The position numbers and the translations under genes were made by a program. Shown in pieces: positions 26,764 through 35,493 of a DNA stretch of 64,000 nucleotides (position 1 is the first letter of the stretch; each line of letters begins with the position of its first letter). Below the pieces are notes generated by a model. It searched no databases, was not told where the DNA came from, and was given only the letters and a program-made list of their open reading frames with translations. Source of the stretch: Caulobacter ginsengisoli (GTDB lineage: Bacteria > Pseudomonadota > Alphaproteobacteria > Caulobacterales > Caulobacteraceae); the NCBI RefSeq assembly GCF_030814835.1, contig NZ_JAUSVS010000002.1:434001-498000 (forward strand), written 5' to 3'.

Positions 26764-28428
26764 ATGTATCGCTACGACAGCATCGACAAGGCCATCGTCG
26801 AGGACCGCGCCCAGGAATTCCGGGGTCAGGTCTCGCGCCGTCTCACCGGCGAAATCACCGAGGACCAGTTCAAGCAGATGCGGCTGATGAACGGCCTCTA
26901 TCTGCAGCTGCACGCCTACATGCTGCGGGTCGCCATCCCGTACGGCTCGCTGAACAGCCGCCAGCTGCGCCGTCTGGCCCATATCGCCCGCACCTTCGAC
27001 AAGGGCTATGGCCACTTCACCACCCGCCAGAACATGCAGTTCCACTGGATCAAGCTGGCCCAGGCGCCGGACATCCTGGACAGCCTGGCCGAGGTGGACC
27101 TTCACGCCATCCAGACCAGCGGCAACTGCATCCGCAATGTCACCGCCGACCCCTATGCCGGGGCGACGGCGGAAGAGGTCGACGATCCGCGCGTCTGGTC
27201 GGAAGTGCTGCGCCAGTGGTCGACCCTGCATCCCGAGTTCAGCTTCCTGCCGCGCAAGTTCAAGTTCGCGGTCACGGCCGCCGAGCATGACCGCGCCGCC
27301 ATCCGCGTTCACGACATCGGCCTGATCCTGCATCGCAACGACGAGGGCGAACTGGGCTTCGAAGTCGCCGTGGGCGGCGGGCAGGGGCGCACGCCGTATC
27401 TGGCCCCGACCATCCGCCAGCACCTGCCGGCCGGCAGCCTGCTCAGCTATTCCCAGGCCATCCTGCGCGTCTACAACCGCCACGGCCGACGCGACAACAA
27501 GTTCAAGGCCCGCATCAAGATCCTGGTCGCGGCCCTGGGCGCCGAGGAGTTCGCCCGCCAGGTCGAGGCCGAATGGGCCAGGATCGTCGCCGAGCAGCCC
27601 GACGCCGACCTGCCGGCCATCGAACTGGCCCGCATCCGGGGCGCCTTCACCCCGATGAACTTCGAGACCCTGCCGCCGCGCTCGGCCGCCTTCGACGCGG
27701 CCAAGGCTGGTGATCGCGCCTTCGCCCGCTTCGTGCGCAACAACGTCAAGGTCCACAAGCAGGCCGGCTATGCCGTGGTCGAGATCTCGCTGAAGGCCAT
27801 TGGCGCCACGCCCGGCGACATCAGCGCCGAGCAGATGGACGCCGTCGCGGACCTGGGCGAACGCTACAGCCTGGACGACATCCGGGTGACCCACGAGCAG
27901 AACGTCGTCCTGCCGCATGTGAAGCTGGACGATGTGCCGGCCCTCTATGCGGCGCTGGAAGCGGCGGGCCTGGCGTCGGCCAATATCGGCCTGATCAGCG
28001 ACATCATCGCCTGCCCGGGCCTGGACTACTGCGCCCTGGCCAATGCCCGCGCCATCCCGATCGCCCAGTCGATCGCCCAGCACTTCGCCGACCAGGACCG
28101 CGCCGAGCTGATCGGCGAGCTGAAGATCAAGATCAGCGGCTGCATCAACGCCTGCGGCCACCACCATGTCGGCCACATCGGCATCCTGGGCGTCGATAAG
28201 AAGGGCGAGGAGTTCTACCAGCTCTCGCTGGGCGGCTCGGGCGCCGAGGACGCCAGCCTGGCCTCGATCCTGGGCCCGGCCCTGCCGGCGAACCGGGTGC
28301 CCGAGGCGGTGGACCAGATTGTCGAGCGATACCTGGCCCTGCGACAGGGCGAGGAGCGCTTCCTCGACACCTTCCGCCGGGTGGGCATGGCGCCGTTCAA
28401 GGAGGCCGTCTATGCCGAAGCTCATTAG
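26764..28428 (+). CDS. cysI: Sulfite reductase hemoprotein (nitrite/sulfite reductase family)
   Basis: 554 residues. Six-electron reduction of sulfite to sulfide at a siroheme coupled to a 4Fe-4S cluster. Cluster ligands are C417 and C423 (CPGLDYC) and C460 and C464 (CINAC), with the family's GHHHVGHIG after them. N-terminal RQNMQFHWI contributes siroheme-binding residues. There is no CysJ flavoprotein beside it; electrons probably come from a ferredoxin or another reductase. The operon context (cobA, cysH) favours sulfite over nitrite. The DUF934 gene starts inside its last codons. Confidence 0.94.
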   Translation: MYRYDSIDKAIVEDRAQEFRGQVSRRLTGEITEDQFKQMRLMNGLYLQLHAYMLRVAIPYGSLNSRQLRRLAHIARTFDKGYGHFTTRQNMQFHWIKLAQAPDILDSLAEVDLHAIQTSGNCIRNVTADPYAGATAEEVDDPRVWSEVLRQWSTLHPEFSFLPRKFKFAVTAAEHDRAAIRVHDIGLILHRNDEGELGFEVAVGGGQGRTPYLAPTIRQHLPAGSLLSYSQAILRVYNRHGRRDNKFKARIKILVAALGAEEFARQVEAEWARIVAEQPDADLPAIELARIRGAFTPMNFETLPPRSAAFDAAKAGDRAFARFVRNNVKVHKQAGYAVVEISLKAIGATPGDISAEQMDAVADLGERYSLDDIRVTHEQNVVLPHVKLDDVPALYAALEAAGLASANIGLISDIIACPGLDYCALANARAIPIAQSIAQHFADQDRAELIGELKIKISGCINACGHHHVGHIGILGVDKKGEEFYQLSLGGSGAEDASLASILGPALPANRVPEAVDQIVERYLALRQGEERFLDTFRRVGMAPFKEAVYAEAH

Positions 28429-28909
28429 GCTCAAGGACGGCGAGGCGTTCGAGGCGCAGGATCTCTTCGCCGACGTCGCCGACGAGGACGCCATTCCGGC
28501 CGGTCCGGTCATCCTCTCCCTGACGCGTTTCCAGGCCGAGGGCGACGCCCTGATCGGCGCCGGCCAGGCGGTCGGCGTGCGTATCGAGGCCGGCGAGTCG
28601 GTCGAGGACCTGGCCTATGACCTGCCGCGGCTGGCGCTGGTGGCACTGGTCTTCCCCAAGAACACCGACGGGCGGGCCTTCAGCTCCGCCAGCCTGCTGC
28701 GCCAGCGGCTGCACTATGCCGGCGAGGTTCGCGCCGTGGGCGATGTGCTGCGTGAGCGGGCCCTGTTCATGATGCGCTGCGGCTTCGACAGCTTCGTCCC
28801 CACCGACGGCTCCACGCCGGCCGAATGGGCCGCCACCGCCGAGCGCTATCGCCACGTCTACCAGCCGGCTCAGGACGGCCGGACGCCGGCCTTCGCGGAG
28901 CGTCTGTGA
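28412..28909 (+). CDS. DUF934 protein of the sulfite reductase operon
   Basis: 165 residues from ATG 28412, preceded by AAGGAGG and overlapping the cysI stop by 17 bp. The conserved core is LVFPKNTDGRAFSSASLLRQR and RHYAGE-type residues followed by GDVLRERALFMMRCGFDSF, the DUF934 signature. The family accompanies cysI and cysH in many proteobacteria and is soluble. Its biochemical role is not established. The tight coupling to CysI suggests a subunit or maturation partner. Its stop overlaps the cysH start (TGATG). Confidence 0.9.
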   Translation: MPKLIRLKDGEAFEAQDLFADVADEDAIPAGPVILSLTRFQAEGDALIGAGQAVGVRIEAGESVEDLAYDLPRLALVALVFPKNTDGRAFSSASLLRQRLHYAGEVRAVGDVLRERALFMMRCGFDSFVPTDGSTPAEWAATAERYRHVYQPAQDGRTPAFAERL

Positions 28910-29682
28910 TGGCCTTCGATCAACTGGACAGGACTCACGTCAGCAAGGCCGAGCCGCTCACCCCGGCCCAGCTGCTGGCCCGCACCCTCAACGCCGAACT
29001 GCGCGACGCCCACCCGCGCACCATCATCGAGGCGGCCCTGCAGCACCTGGGCGACAGGCTGGCCCTGGTCTCCTCGTTCGGAGCCGAGTCGGCGGTGCTG
29101 CTGCACCTGGCTGCCCAGGTCAGCCCGGCCATCCCGGTGCTGTTCCTCGACACCGGCATGCTGTTTGGCCAGACCCTGGACTACCGCAAGGCGCTGGCGG
29201 CGAAGCTCGGCCTGACCGACGTGCGCGACCTGCGCCCGCAGTTCGCGGACCTCGCCACCGGAGACCCCCATGCCGACCTCTGGCGGCGCGACACCGACGC
29301 CTGCTGCCATATCCGCAAGGTGCTGCCGCTGGACCGCGCCCTGTCGGGCTTCGACGGCTGGCTGACCGGCCGCAAACGCTTCCACGGCGGCGACCGCCTG
29401 CGGCTCTCCGTGGTCGAGGAGGCCGACGGCAAGCTGAAGTTCAATCCCCTGGCCAACTGGGGCAAGGCCGAGCTGGACGCCTATGTCGCCGAACACGATC
29501 TGCCCGCCCATCCGCTGGTCGCCCAGGGTTTTCCCTCGATCGGCTGCTGGCCCTGCACCAGCCCCGTCGAAGAGGGCCAGGACGTGCGCGCCGGCCGCTG
29601 GGCCGGGTCTGACAAGACCGAGTGTGGCATCCACGTCGCCCGCGCGCCGGGCCTGCCGCCCAATGTCGGCGGCGATATCTAG
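28909..29682 (+). CDS. cysH: Assimilatory APS/PAPS reductase
   Basis: 257 residues. It reduces activated sulfate (adenylyl sulfate) to sulfite with thioredoxin. The PP-loop-like LVSSFGAESAVLL lies at about residues 53-65. Cysteines C132-C133 (DACCHIRK) and C213-x2-C216 (GCWPCT) form the 4Fe-4S site that marks APS-type reductases, and C239 in ECGIH is the catalytic thiol. APS is therefore the predicted substrate rather than PAPS. Last gene of the operon; it converges on the 3D-domain gene with a 1-bp gap. Confidence 0.94.
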   Translation: MAFDQLDRTHVSKAEPLTPAQLLARTLNAELRDAHPRTIIEAALQHLGDRLALVSSFGAESAVLLHLAAQVSPAIPVLFLDTGMLFGQTLDYRKALAAKLGLTDVRDLRPQFADLATGDPHADLWRRDTDACCHIRKVLPLDRALSGFDGWLTGRKRFHGGDRLRLSVVEEADGKLKFNPLANWGKAELDAYVAEHDLPAHPLVAQGFPSIGCWPCTSPVEEGQDVRAGRWAGSDKTECGIHVARAPGLPPNVGGDI

Positions 29683-29683
29683 T

Positions 29684-30211
29684 CTAGCGGCTCGCGACCT
29701 GCATGCCCGCCTTGGGGCAGCCTTCGAAGGTGCCGACATTGACGACCGAGACGGTCTTCATGTTGAGCTTCATGATCGGGCCCATCGAGGCGCGGTTGGA
29801 GCCGGTGTAGAGGTCGATCCGCGCGCCCTTCACCGCGCCGCCGGTGTCGGAGGCGTACCAGTAGCCGTCGTGCGAGGAGCCGTCGGGCATCTTCATGCCG
29901 ACCGTCTCGGGAATGAACATGATGGTGCGGCGGCGCACGACGCGGGGGTCGGTGGCGGCGGTGCGCATCGCCACGGTCTGGCAGCCCAGGGAATCGCGGG
30001 TCCCCACGCCGGGCGCGCCGGAATGATAGAGGGTGGCCTTGAGATTCCAGTCGGCCTTTTTGGGCTCGGAGTCCGGGCTTTTGCTGGAGGGCATGAGCCG
30101 GTCGATCAAGGCGCCAAGCGCATCGGCGCTCGGGTCGTTTTGCCGGGCTTGAACCTGCGGCGCGCACACCGCAAGGGCCACCGTGGCGAGGCATGCCAGG
30201 ATACGCTTCAT
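29684..30211 (-). CDS. Exported 3D-domain protein
   Basis: 175 residues with a Sec signal (MKRILACLATVALAVCAPQ, cleavage near residue 22). The C-terminal half is the 3D domain, named for three conserved aspartates: WYASDTGGAVKGARIDLYTG holds the central pair. This double-psi beta-barrel domain is shared with MltA-type lytic transglycosylases and resuscitation factors and usually acts on peptidoglycan in the periplasm. It is short and lacks other catalytic domains. Two cysteines (in LGCQT and EGCPK) could form a disulfide. Confidence 0.85.
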   Translation of the reverse strand: MKRILACLATVALAVCAPQVQARQNDPSADALGALIDRLMPSSKSPDSEPKKADWNLKATLYHSGAPGVGTRDSLGCQTVAMRTAATDPRVVRRRTIMFIPETVGMKMPDGSSHDGYWYASDTGGAVKGARIDLYTGSNRASMGPIMKLNMKTVSVVNVGTFEGCPKAGMQVASR

Positions 30212-30410
30212 GGGCGCCCCCCTGTTGTTTCTCGTCGATTGCGGTCGGGGGGATAACCTCGTGGGGCGAGTGTGGCAACCCTTGGCAGTGTCGCATCAGT
30301 TGAGTTTCAGCACAGCCGGGGCGTTGCTTCACAGTCTAGAGCCCGTGCAACCGGCTGTTATTCAAGGTTTTCTCTAGCAGGTTCCACAGGGAACCAGAGG
30401 GGCGTAAAAA

Positions 30411-31007
30411 ATGACTCTCACCGTCTATGGCGACTCGATTTCCGGCAACTGTCTGAAGGTCAAGTGGGTCGCGGAGCGGCTGGCGATTCCGTATCGCTGG
30501 GTCGAGACCGACGTGCTGAAGGCGCAGACCCGCACGCCCGATTTCCTGGCCCTCAACCCGGCCGGCCAGGTGCCGTTGGCGATCCTCGGGGACGGCCGCA
30601 CGCTCGCCCAGTCCAACGCCATCATGGCCCATCTGGCCGAGGGCTCGGACCTGATCCCGGCCGACAGCTATGAGCGGGCCAAGATGTATGAGTGGCTGTT
30701 CTGGGAGCAGTACAGCCACGAGCCCTATGTCGCCGTGGCCCGCTTCCAGATGGCCTATCTGGGCAAGCCGGCCTCGGAGCTCGAGCCGCGCCTGGTCGAG
30801 CGCGGCAAGGCGGCGTTGCAGCGGCTGGAGGACGGGCTGGACGGGGGCGATTTCCTGGTCGGGACGCGGCTGACCCTGGCGGATATCGCCCTGGTGGCCT
30901 ACACCCGGGTGGCGCACGAGGGCGGCTTCGATCTGGCCGATTATCCCGCCGTGAAGGCCTGGGTTGCGCGTGTCGAGGCGGCGCTGGGGATCGATCCCGC
31001 GCCCTAA
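30411..31007 (+). CDS. Glutathione S-transferase family protein
   Basis: 198 residues. The N-terminal thioredoxin-like domain begins TVYGDSISGNCLKVKWVAE, with Ser/Cys at the active-site turn. The glutathione-binding NPAGQVPLAILGDGRTLAQSNAIMAHLAE is at about residues 50-78, and an all-helical C-terminal domain ends near FDLADYPAVKAWVARVEA. Typical length for a bacterial GST. The 199-bp upstream gap contains an inverted repeat (GGTTCC / GGAACC, 30380-30395) 15 bp before the start, overlapping the likely ribosome-binding area. Confidence 0.92.
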   Translation: MTLTVYGDSISGNCLKVKWVAERLAIPYRWVETDVLKAQTRTPDFLALNPAGQVPLAILGDGRTLAQSNAIMAHLAEGSDLIPADSYERAKMYEWLFWEQYSHEPYVAVARFQMAYLGKPASELEPRLVERGKAALQRLEDGLDGGDFLVGTRLTLADIALVAYTRVAHEGGFDLADYPAVKAWVARVEAALGIDPAP

Positions 31008-31021
31008 CTTCGGAGCGTTGA

Positions 31022-32035
31022 ATGCGTCTGCTCGCCACTCTTCCCGCCCTCGCCGCAGCGGCAGCCATCGCCTTCACACCGTCCGGCCCGGCCTTCGCCT
31101 GGGGCAACACCGGCCACCGCATGGTCGGGACTCTGGCCATGCAGGCCCTGCCGGCCGAGGTCCCGGCCTTCCTGCGCAGCAAGCAGGCGGCGGCCGACAT
31201 GGGCGAACTGGCCCGCGAGCCCGACCGCTGGAAGGGCAGCGGCAAGACCCACGACAGCGACCGCGATCCGGCCCACTACCTGGACCTGGCCGACGACGGC
31301 ACGGTGTTCGGCGGACCGAAGCTGTCGGCTCTGCCGCCGACCCGGGCCGAATACGAGACGGCCCTGCGCGCGGTTGGGGCCGACAGCTGGAAGGCCGGCT
31401 ACCTGCCTTACTCGATCGTCGATGGCTACCAGCAGCTGGTGAAGGACTTCGGTTACTGGCGGGTGGTGACCGCCTCAGCCAGGCGCAAGGGCCCGCACAA
31501 GGCCTGGTACAGGGCCGACGCCCGCCGCCGCGAGGCGCTGATCCTGCGCGATATCGGGACCTTCGCCCACTATGTCGGCGACGGCAGCCAGCCGCTGCAC
31601 GTCACCATCCATTTCAACGGCTGGGGCGACGGCCCCAATCCCAAGGGCTACACCAACGACAAGATCCACGGCCCATTCGAAGGGCCGTTCGTGGCCAAAT
31701 ACGTCACCTGGGACGCGGCCCGGGCCGCCATGCCGGCCTTCAGTGACTGCGGCTGTCCGGTCTATCAGCGGGTCGCCACCTATCTCGCCAAGACGGGGAG
31801 CTTCACCGAGCCGCTCTACCAGATGTGGGGCGAGGGCCAGTTCGCCAGCGGCGATCCGCGCGCCGCCGCCTTCGCCGCTTCCCGTGTCGGGGCCGGGGCG
31901 GCCGAGCTGCGCGACCTGATCGTCCTGGCCTGGCGGGCCAGCGCCGAGACCAGCGTCGGCTGGCCGGCGGTCAAGGTGGCCGATGTCGAGGCCGGGACCG
32001 CCGATCCCTGGCTGTCGATGATCGGCGACGACTGA
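31022..32035 (+). CDS. Exported S1/P1-type zinc nuclease
   Basis: 337 residues. The Sec signal ends AFA before W27, so the mature protein would start with Trp, whose amino group binds zinc in P1 nuclease. Further ligands are in GNTGHRMVG, HDSDRDPAHYLDL, DIGTFAHYVGDGSQPLHV and HFNGWGDGPNPKG, giving the three-zinc site. It cleaves single-stranded nucleic acid and 3'-phosphates in the periplasm or outside the cell. A NUDIX gene overlaps its stop (TGATG). Confidence 0.93.
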   Translation: MRLLATLPALAAAAAIAFTPSGPAFAWGNTGHRMVGTLAMQALPAEVPAFLRSKQAAADMGELAREPDRWKGSGKTHDSDRDPAHYLDLADDGTVFGGPKLSALPPTRAEYETALRAVGADSWKAGYLPYSIVDGYQQLVKDFGYWRVVTASARRKGPHKAWYRADARRREALILRDIGTFAHYVGDGSQPLHVTIHFNGWGDGPNPKGYTNDKIHGPFEGPFVAKYVTWDAARAAMPAFSDCGCPVYQRVATYLAKTGSFTEPLYQMWGEGQFASGDPRAAAFAASRVGAGAAELRDLIVLAWRASAETSVGWPAVKVADVEAGTADPWLSMIGDD

Positions 32036-32493
32036 TGCTGCAGTTCGGCGAGCCGGAACCGGGGGTCGTCTATGCCGCCCGGCCGGCCGCCTTCGGCATC
32101 GCCGAGCGGGAGGGGAAGATCGCCGTGGTGCGGGTTCGCCCCGAGGGCGGCGGTGACTGGCTGGACCTGCCCGGCGGCGCCGTCGATCCCGGCGAGGACG
32201 AGCTGGACGCTCTGGTGCGAGAGTTCGGCGAGGAGGCCGGGCTGGTGGTGCGGCCCGGGAAAGAGCTCGTCCGTGTCGCCATCTACTTCCGCAAGGCGGA
32301 CAACGAGCCGGTCAACAACCAGGGCGGCGTCTATGCGGTCGAGGTGACGGGCGAAGACCCAGCGCTCAAGATCGAGGCGGATCACCAACTGGTCTGGATC
32401 GACCCCACGGAAGCCGTGAAGCGATTGCGGCATGACAGCCACGCCTGGGCGGTGGCAAGCTGGCTGCGTCGGACGGGGAGAGGCGATGACTGA
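32035..32493 (+). CDS. NUDIX hydrolase
   Basis: 152 residues. The NUDIX box is visible as GGAVDPGEDELDALVREFGEEAG, split over about residues 48-70, with the REFGEE metal-binding core. These enzymes hydrolyse nucleoside diphosphates linked to other groups. The start overlaps the nuclease stop by one base and the stop overlaps the next gene by 8 bp, so expression is coupled to both. The exact substrate cannot be inferred. Confidence 0.9.
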   Translation: MLQFGEPEPGVVYAARPAAFGIAEREGKIAVVRVRPEGGGDWLDLPGGAVDPGEDELDALVREFGEEAGLVVRPGKELVRVAIYFRKADNEPVNNQGGVYAVEVTGEDPALKIEADHQLVWIDPTEAVKRLRHDSHAWAVASWLRRTGRGDD

Positions 32494-32953
32494 GACGATC
32501 AAGGGTGCGCGCTGGAAATCGGTCCTGCTGCTGATCGGCTGCCTGGCGTTCGTCGCCCTGGGCGTCTGGCTGCCCTACGACGGCCAGACCGAGACAGTGG
32601 TGTGGAAGTGGGTGATCATCCTGTTCTTCGGGCTTGGCGTGCCGCTTGCGGTCTACCAGCTGTTCCACCCCGCCTCGCTGACGCTGGATGCGCGCGGCTT
32701 CACCTATGTCGGCGTCTTCAATCGCCAGATGGTCGTCGCCTGGGATGATGTGGAGGCCTTCAAACTCTTCAAGCCCCCACGCGGGCCGAAGATGTTGGTC
32801 TGGAACTACAGGCCCGGGCGCGGGCCCAGGTCCGCCCTCTCCGGAATTTCCCGCGCACTGGGCGCGGACGCCGGCCTGCCGGGCGGGTTGGCCGACTCGC
32901 CGGCCCGGCTGCTCGAGAAGATGTCGCAGCGCCTGGCGGCCAGCCGCCGATGA
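32486..32953 (+). CDS. Small membrane protein with PH-like domain
   Basis: 155 residues from ATG 32486, preceded by GGGGAGAGGCG. Two transmembrane helices (about residues 12-30 and 40-58) are followed by a soluble beta-rich domain beginning HPASLTLDARGFTYVGVFNRQMVVAWDDVEAFKLF. This matches the two-helix plus PH-like layout of STM3941-type proteins. Function unknown. It overlaps both neighbours (8 bp with the NUDIX gene, 4 bp with the methyltransferase). Confidence 0.75.
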   Translation: MTETIKGARWKSVLLLIGCLAFVALGVWLPYDGQTETVVWKWVIILFFGLGVPLAVYQLFHPASLTLDARGFTYVGVFNRQMVVAWDDVEAFKLFKPPRGPKMLVWNYRPGRGPRSALSGISRALGADAGLPGGLADSPARLLEKMSQRLAASRR

Positions 32954-33573
32954 CCAGCTTCTACGACCGCCACATCATGCCCCGGCTGATCGGCTGCGCC
33001 TGCGCCAGCAAGCCGGTCATGAAGCAACGAGCCAAGGTCGTGCCCAGGGCCAGCGGCAAGGTGCTGGAACTGGGCATCGGCGGCGGCCTGAACCTGGCCT
33101 TCTACGACCCGGCCAGGGTCGACAGCGTCATCGGCGTCGATCCTTCGCTGGAACTGCGCGACCGGGCCATGGCCGCGCCGCGCCCCGAGGGTCTGAAGGT
33201 GGAGATTCGCGAAGGCGTGGCCGAAGCCATGCCGTTCGAGGACGGGGAGTTCGATTCTGTCGTCTGCACCTTTACCCTCTGCTCGGTGCATTCGCCGCAG
33301 AAGGCCCTGGCCGAGGCCAAACGGGTGCTCAAGCCCGGGGGCCGGTTCCTGTTCAGCGAACATGGCCGCTCGCCCGATGCGGGGGTCGCCAAATGGCAGG
33401 ACCGGGTCAATCCGGTCTGGAAGGCCCTGGCCGGCGGCTGCCATCTGACCCGGCCGGTCATCGCCAGCATCGCCGAGGCCGGCTTTGCCCTGGGCGAGAC
33501 AGACCGGATGTACTTGCCCGGCACGCCCCGCATCATGGGCTGGGCCGAGTGGGGCGAGGCGCGCCCGGCCTGA
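32950..33573 (+). CDS. Class I SAM-dependent methyltransferase
   Basis: 207 residues starting in an ATGA overlap. Motif I is VLELGIGGGLNLAFYD at about residues 38-53, the acidic strand-2 end VIGVDPS follows, and the post-I motif is FDSVVCTFTLCSV. The UbiE/ArsM-like pattern (ALAEAKRVLKPGGRFLFSEHG) suggests a small molecule or lipid acceptor. The N-terminus has CACASK, two nearby cysteines. Last gene of the nuclease/NUDIX set; the crtE promoter region follows. Confidence 0.9.
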   Translation: MTSFYDRHIMPRLIGCACASKPVMKQRAKVVPRASGKVLELGIGGGLNLAFYDPARVDSVIGVDPSLELRDRAMAAPRPEGLKVEIREGVAEAMPFEDGEFDSVVCTFTLCSVHSPQKALAEAKRVLKPGGRFLFSEHGRSPDAGVAKWQDRVNPVWKALAGGCHLTRPVIASIAEAGFALGETDRMYLPGTPRIMGWAEWGEARPA

Positions 33574-33603
33574 CTCTTCGGGCCCGTCCGTTAACGGATC
33601 GGG

Positions 33604-33630
33604 TTGACGCCCGCTGGGCTGGGCTTCAAA
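33604..33630 (+). promoter_or_regulatory. Candidate housekeeping promoter of crtE
   Basis: TTGACGC at 33604-33610, a 12-bp spacer, and GCTTCAAA at 33623-33630. This resembles the Caulobacter sigma-73 consensus (TTGACGS, 10-14 bp, GCTANAWC), exact at -35 and differing at two positions at -10. It would start transcription about 30 bp before the crtE ATG. Confidence 0.45.
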
Positions 33631-33667
33631 TGAATGCGCCCGCTGGGGGCATCCGAAACAGAGGGGC

Positions 33668-34558
33668 ATGGACGACACAGGCGTCCATTTGCAGACCATC
33701 GAACCTCTGCGCCTCGGCGTGGAGCGGCGGCTGGCTGAGCTGTCGCCCGCCGACGGGGCCGAGCCTCAGGCCCTGAGCGCCGCCGCCCGCTACGCCCTGC
33801 TGGCGCCGGGCAAGCGCTTCCGCCCCATGCTGACCCTGCTGGCCGCCCGCGACTTCGGGGCGCCCGAGGGGGCGGCCATGGACGTCGGCTGCGCGCTGGA
33901 GATGGTCCATGCCGCCTCGCTGATTCTCGACGACCTGCCATCCATGGATGACGCCTCGCTGCGACGGGGCCGGCCGACCACCCACAAGGTCTATGGCGAG
34001 GCGGTGGCCATCCTGGCAGCGGTCGGGCTGCTCAACCGCGCCTTCGGGGTGATCGCCGCCGAGTCGCGGCTGCCGGCCTCGGTGCGGGCCGACCTGGCGG
34101 TGGGCCTCTCGGCCACTGTCGGCTTCGAAGGCTTGGTCGCCGGCCAGGCCCGCGACATCGCCCACCGCGAACAGGTCCGCGCTGTCGACGCCATCGATCT
34201 GCTCAACCACCAGAAGACGGGCGTGCTGATCATGGCCGCCGCCCAGTCCGGCGCCCTGATCGCCGGCGCCCCCGCCAGCCGCCTCAAGGGCGTGGCCGAA
34301 TTCGCCCGCCGGGTCGGCCTGGCCTTCCAGATCCGCGACGACCTGCTGGACGCCGAGGGCGGCGAGGCGGGCAAGGACGCCGGCAAGGACGCGGCCATGA
34401 CCACCCTGGTCTCGGCCCTGGGCCCGGAAGGCGCGCGGGCCGCCATGCGCGAGCATCTCGACATCGCCGACGCCGCCCTGGCCGACGCCGGCTGCCTGGA
34501 CGGGCTGATGAGCCAGTATGTGCGCGGCCTGTTCTTCGCCCGGGCCGCCGCGGCGTGA
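33668..34558 (+). CDS. crtE: Geranylgeranyl diphosphate synthase
   Basis: 296 residues. A trans-prenyltransferase that extends allylic diphosphates with isopentenyl diphosphate. The first Asp-rich motif is DDLPSMDD (D88-D89, D94) followed by RR at 99-100, and the second is FQIRDDLLD. Small residues before the first motif (AASLI) suit a C20 product. The crt genes nearby fix the role as carotenoid precursor supply, although farnesyl diphosphate synthase (IspA) has the same fold. An AGAGGGG site precedes the ATG. The next gene starts in its stop (GTGA). Confidence 0.9.
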   Translation: MDDTGVHLQTIEPLRLGVERRLAELSPADGAEPQALSAAARYALLAPGKRFRPMLTLLAARDFGAPEGAAMDVGCALEMVHAASLILDDLPSMDDASLRRGRPTTHKVYGEAVAILAAVGLLNRAFGVIAAESRLPASVRADLAVGLSATVGFEGLVAGQARDIAHREQVRAVDAIDLLNHQKTGVLIMAAAQSGALIAGAPASRLKGVAEFARRVGLAFQIRDDLLDAEGGEAGKDAGKDAAMTTLVSALGPEGARAAMREHLDIADAALADAGCLDGLMSQYVRGLFFARAAAA

Positions 34559-35493
34559 GCACCCCCGTCCTCAATGTCTGGAACGCCGAGTTCGCCTATC
34601 GCTCGCGCAAGGCGCTGCGCGGGGTCGACCTGGTCATCAGGCGCGGCGAGATCTACGGCCTGCTGGGGCCCAACGGCGCGGGCAAGTCGACCCTGATCGG
34701 GGTGATCTGCGGCCGGCTGAAGCTGACCGCCGGCGAGGTGGCGCTGGAAGGAGCCGACCCCTGGAACACCCCCGCTGCCCGCGCGGCGCTGGGCCTGGCG
34801 CCGCAGGAGATCGCCCTCTACGATCACCTGACCATCCGCGAGAACCTGGAGGTGTTCGGCCGCCTCAGCCAGGTGCCGGGCAAGCGGATCCAGGACGCCG
34901 TCACCCGGGCCATGAACCTGACCCGCACCGTCGAACGCGAGCATGTGCCGGTTAAGCACCTGTCGGGCGGCTATCGCCGGCGGGTCAATATTGCCGCCGC
35001 CATCCTGCACGAGCCCCGGCTGCTGATCCTCGACGAGCCGACCGTGGGGGTCGATGTCGACGCCCGCGAGGCGCTGGACGGCGTCATCCGCGACCTGCGC
35101 GACAGCGGCGTGGCCGTGCTGCTGGTCACCCACGACCTGGAGCAGGCCGGCGCCCTGGCCGACCGCGTCGGCTTCCTCAAGGAGGGCCGCAAGGTCCTGG
35201 AAGGCGCGCCGCGCGAGCTGGTCCGCCAGGCCTTCGGCGAGGAGATGGAAATCCTGGTCCACCTGCCGATCGAGGCCAGCCCCGAGCAGCGGACCCTGCT
35301 GGTCGGCGAAGGCCTGGAGGAGCGCGGTTCCAGCCACATCTGGGCCAAGCTGGACAAGGGCGGCTACACGGCCGCCGGCCAGATCGACAAAAAACTGCGT
35401 AAGGCCGGCCTGATCCCCAACGAAATCCGGGTCCGCGAACCCTCGCTGCACAACCTCTTCACCCTGGTGGCCGACTGGCGGCGGGCGGCATGA
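34555..35493 (+). CDS. ABC transporter ATP-binding protein
   Basis: 312 residues from a GTG overlapping the crtE stop. Walker A is GPNGAGKST (about residues 39-47), the signature is LSGGYRRRVNIAAAI, Walker B is LLILDEPTVGVD, and the switch is VTHD. A CcmA/DrrA-type exporter ATPase with a C-terminal extension of about 80 residues. It pairs with the permease that starts in its stop (ATGA). The cargo is unknown. Location inside the carotenoid operon between crtE and crtZ suggests a pigment, its derivative or a lipid. Confidence 0.93.
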   Translation: MSTPVLNVWNAEFAYRSRKALRGVDLVIRRGEIYGLLGPNGAGKSTLIGVICGRLKLTAGEVALEGADPWNTPAARAALGLAPQEIALYDHLTIRENLEVFGRLSQVPGKRIQDAVTRAMNLTRTVEREHVPVKHLSGGYRRRVNIAAAILHEPRLLILDEPTVGVDVDAREALDGVIRDLRDSGVAVLLVTHDLEQAGALADRVGFLKEGRKVLEGAPRELVRQAFGEEMEILVHLPIEASPEQRTLLVGEGLEERGSSHIWAKLDKGGYTAAGQIDKKLRKAGLIPNEIRVREPSLHNLFTLVADWRRAA

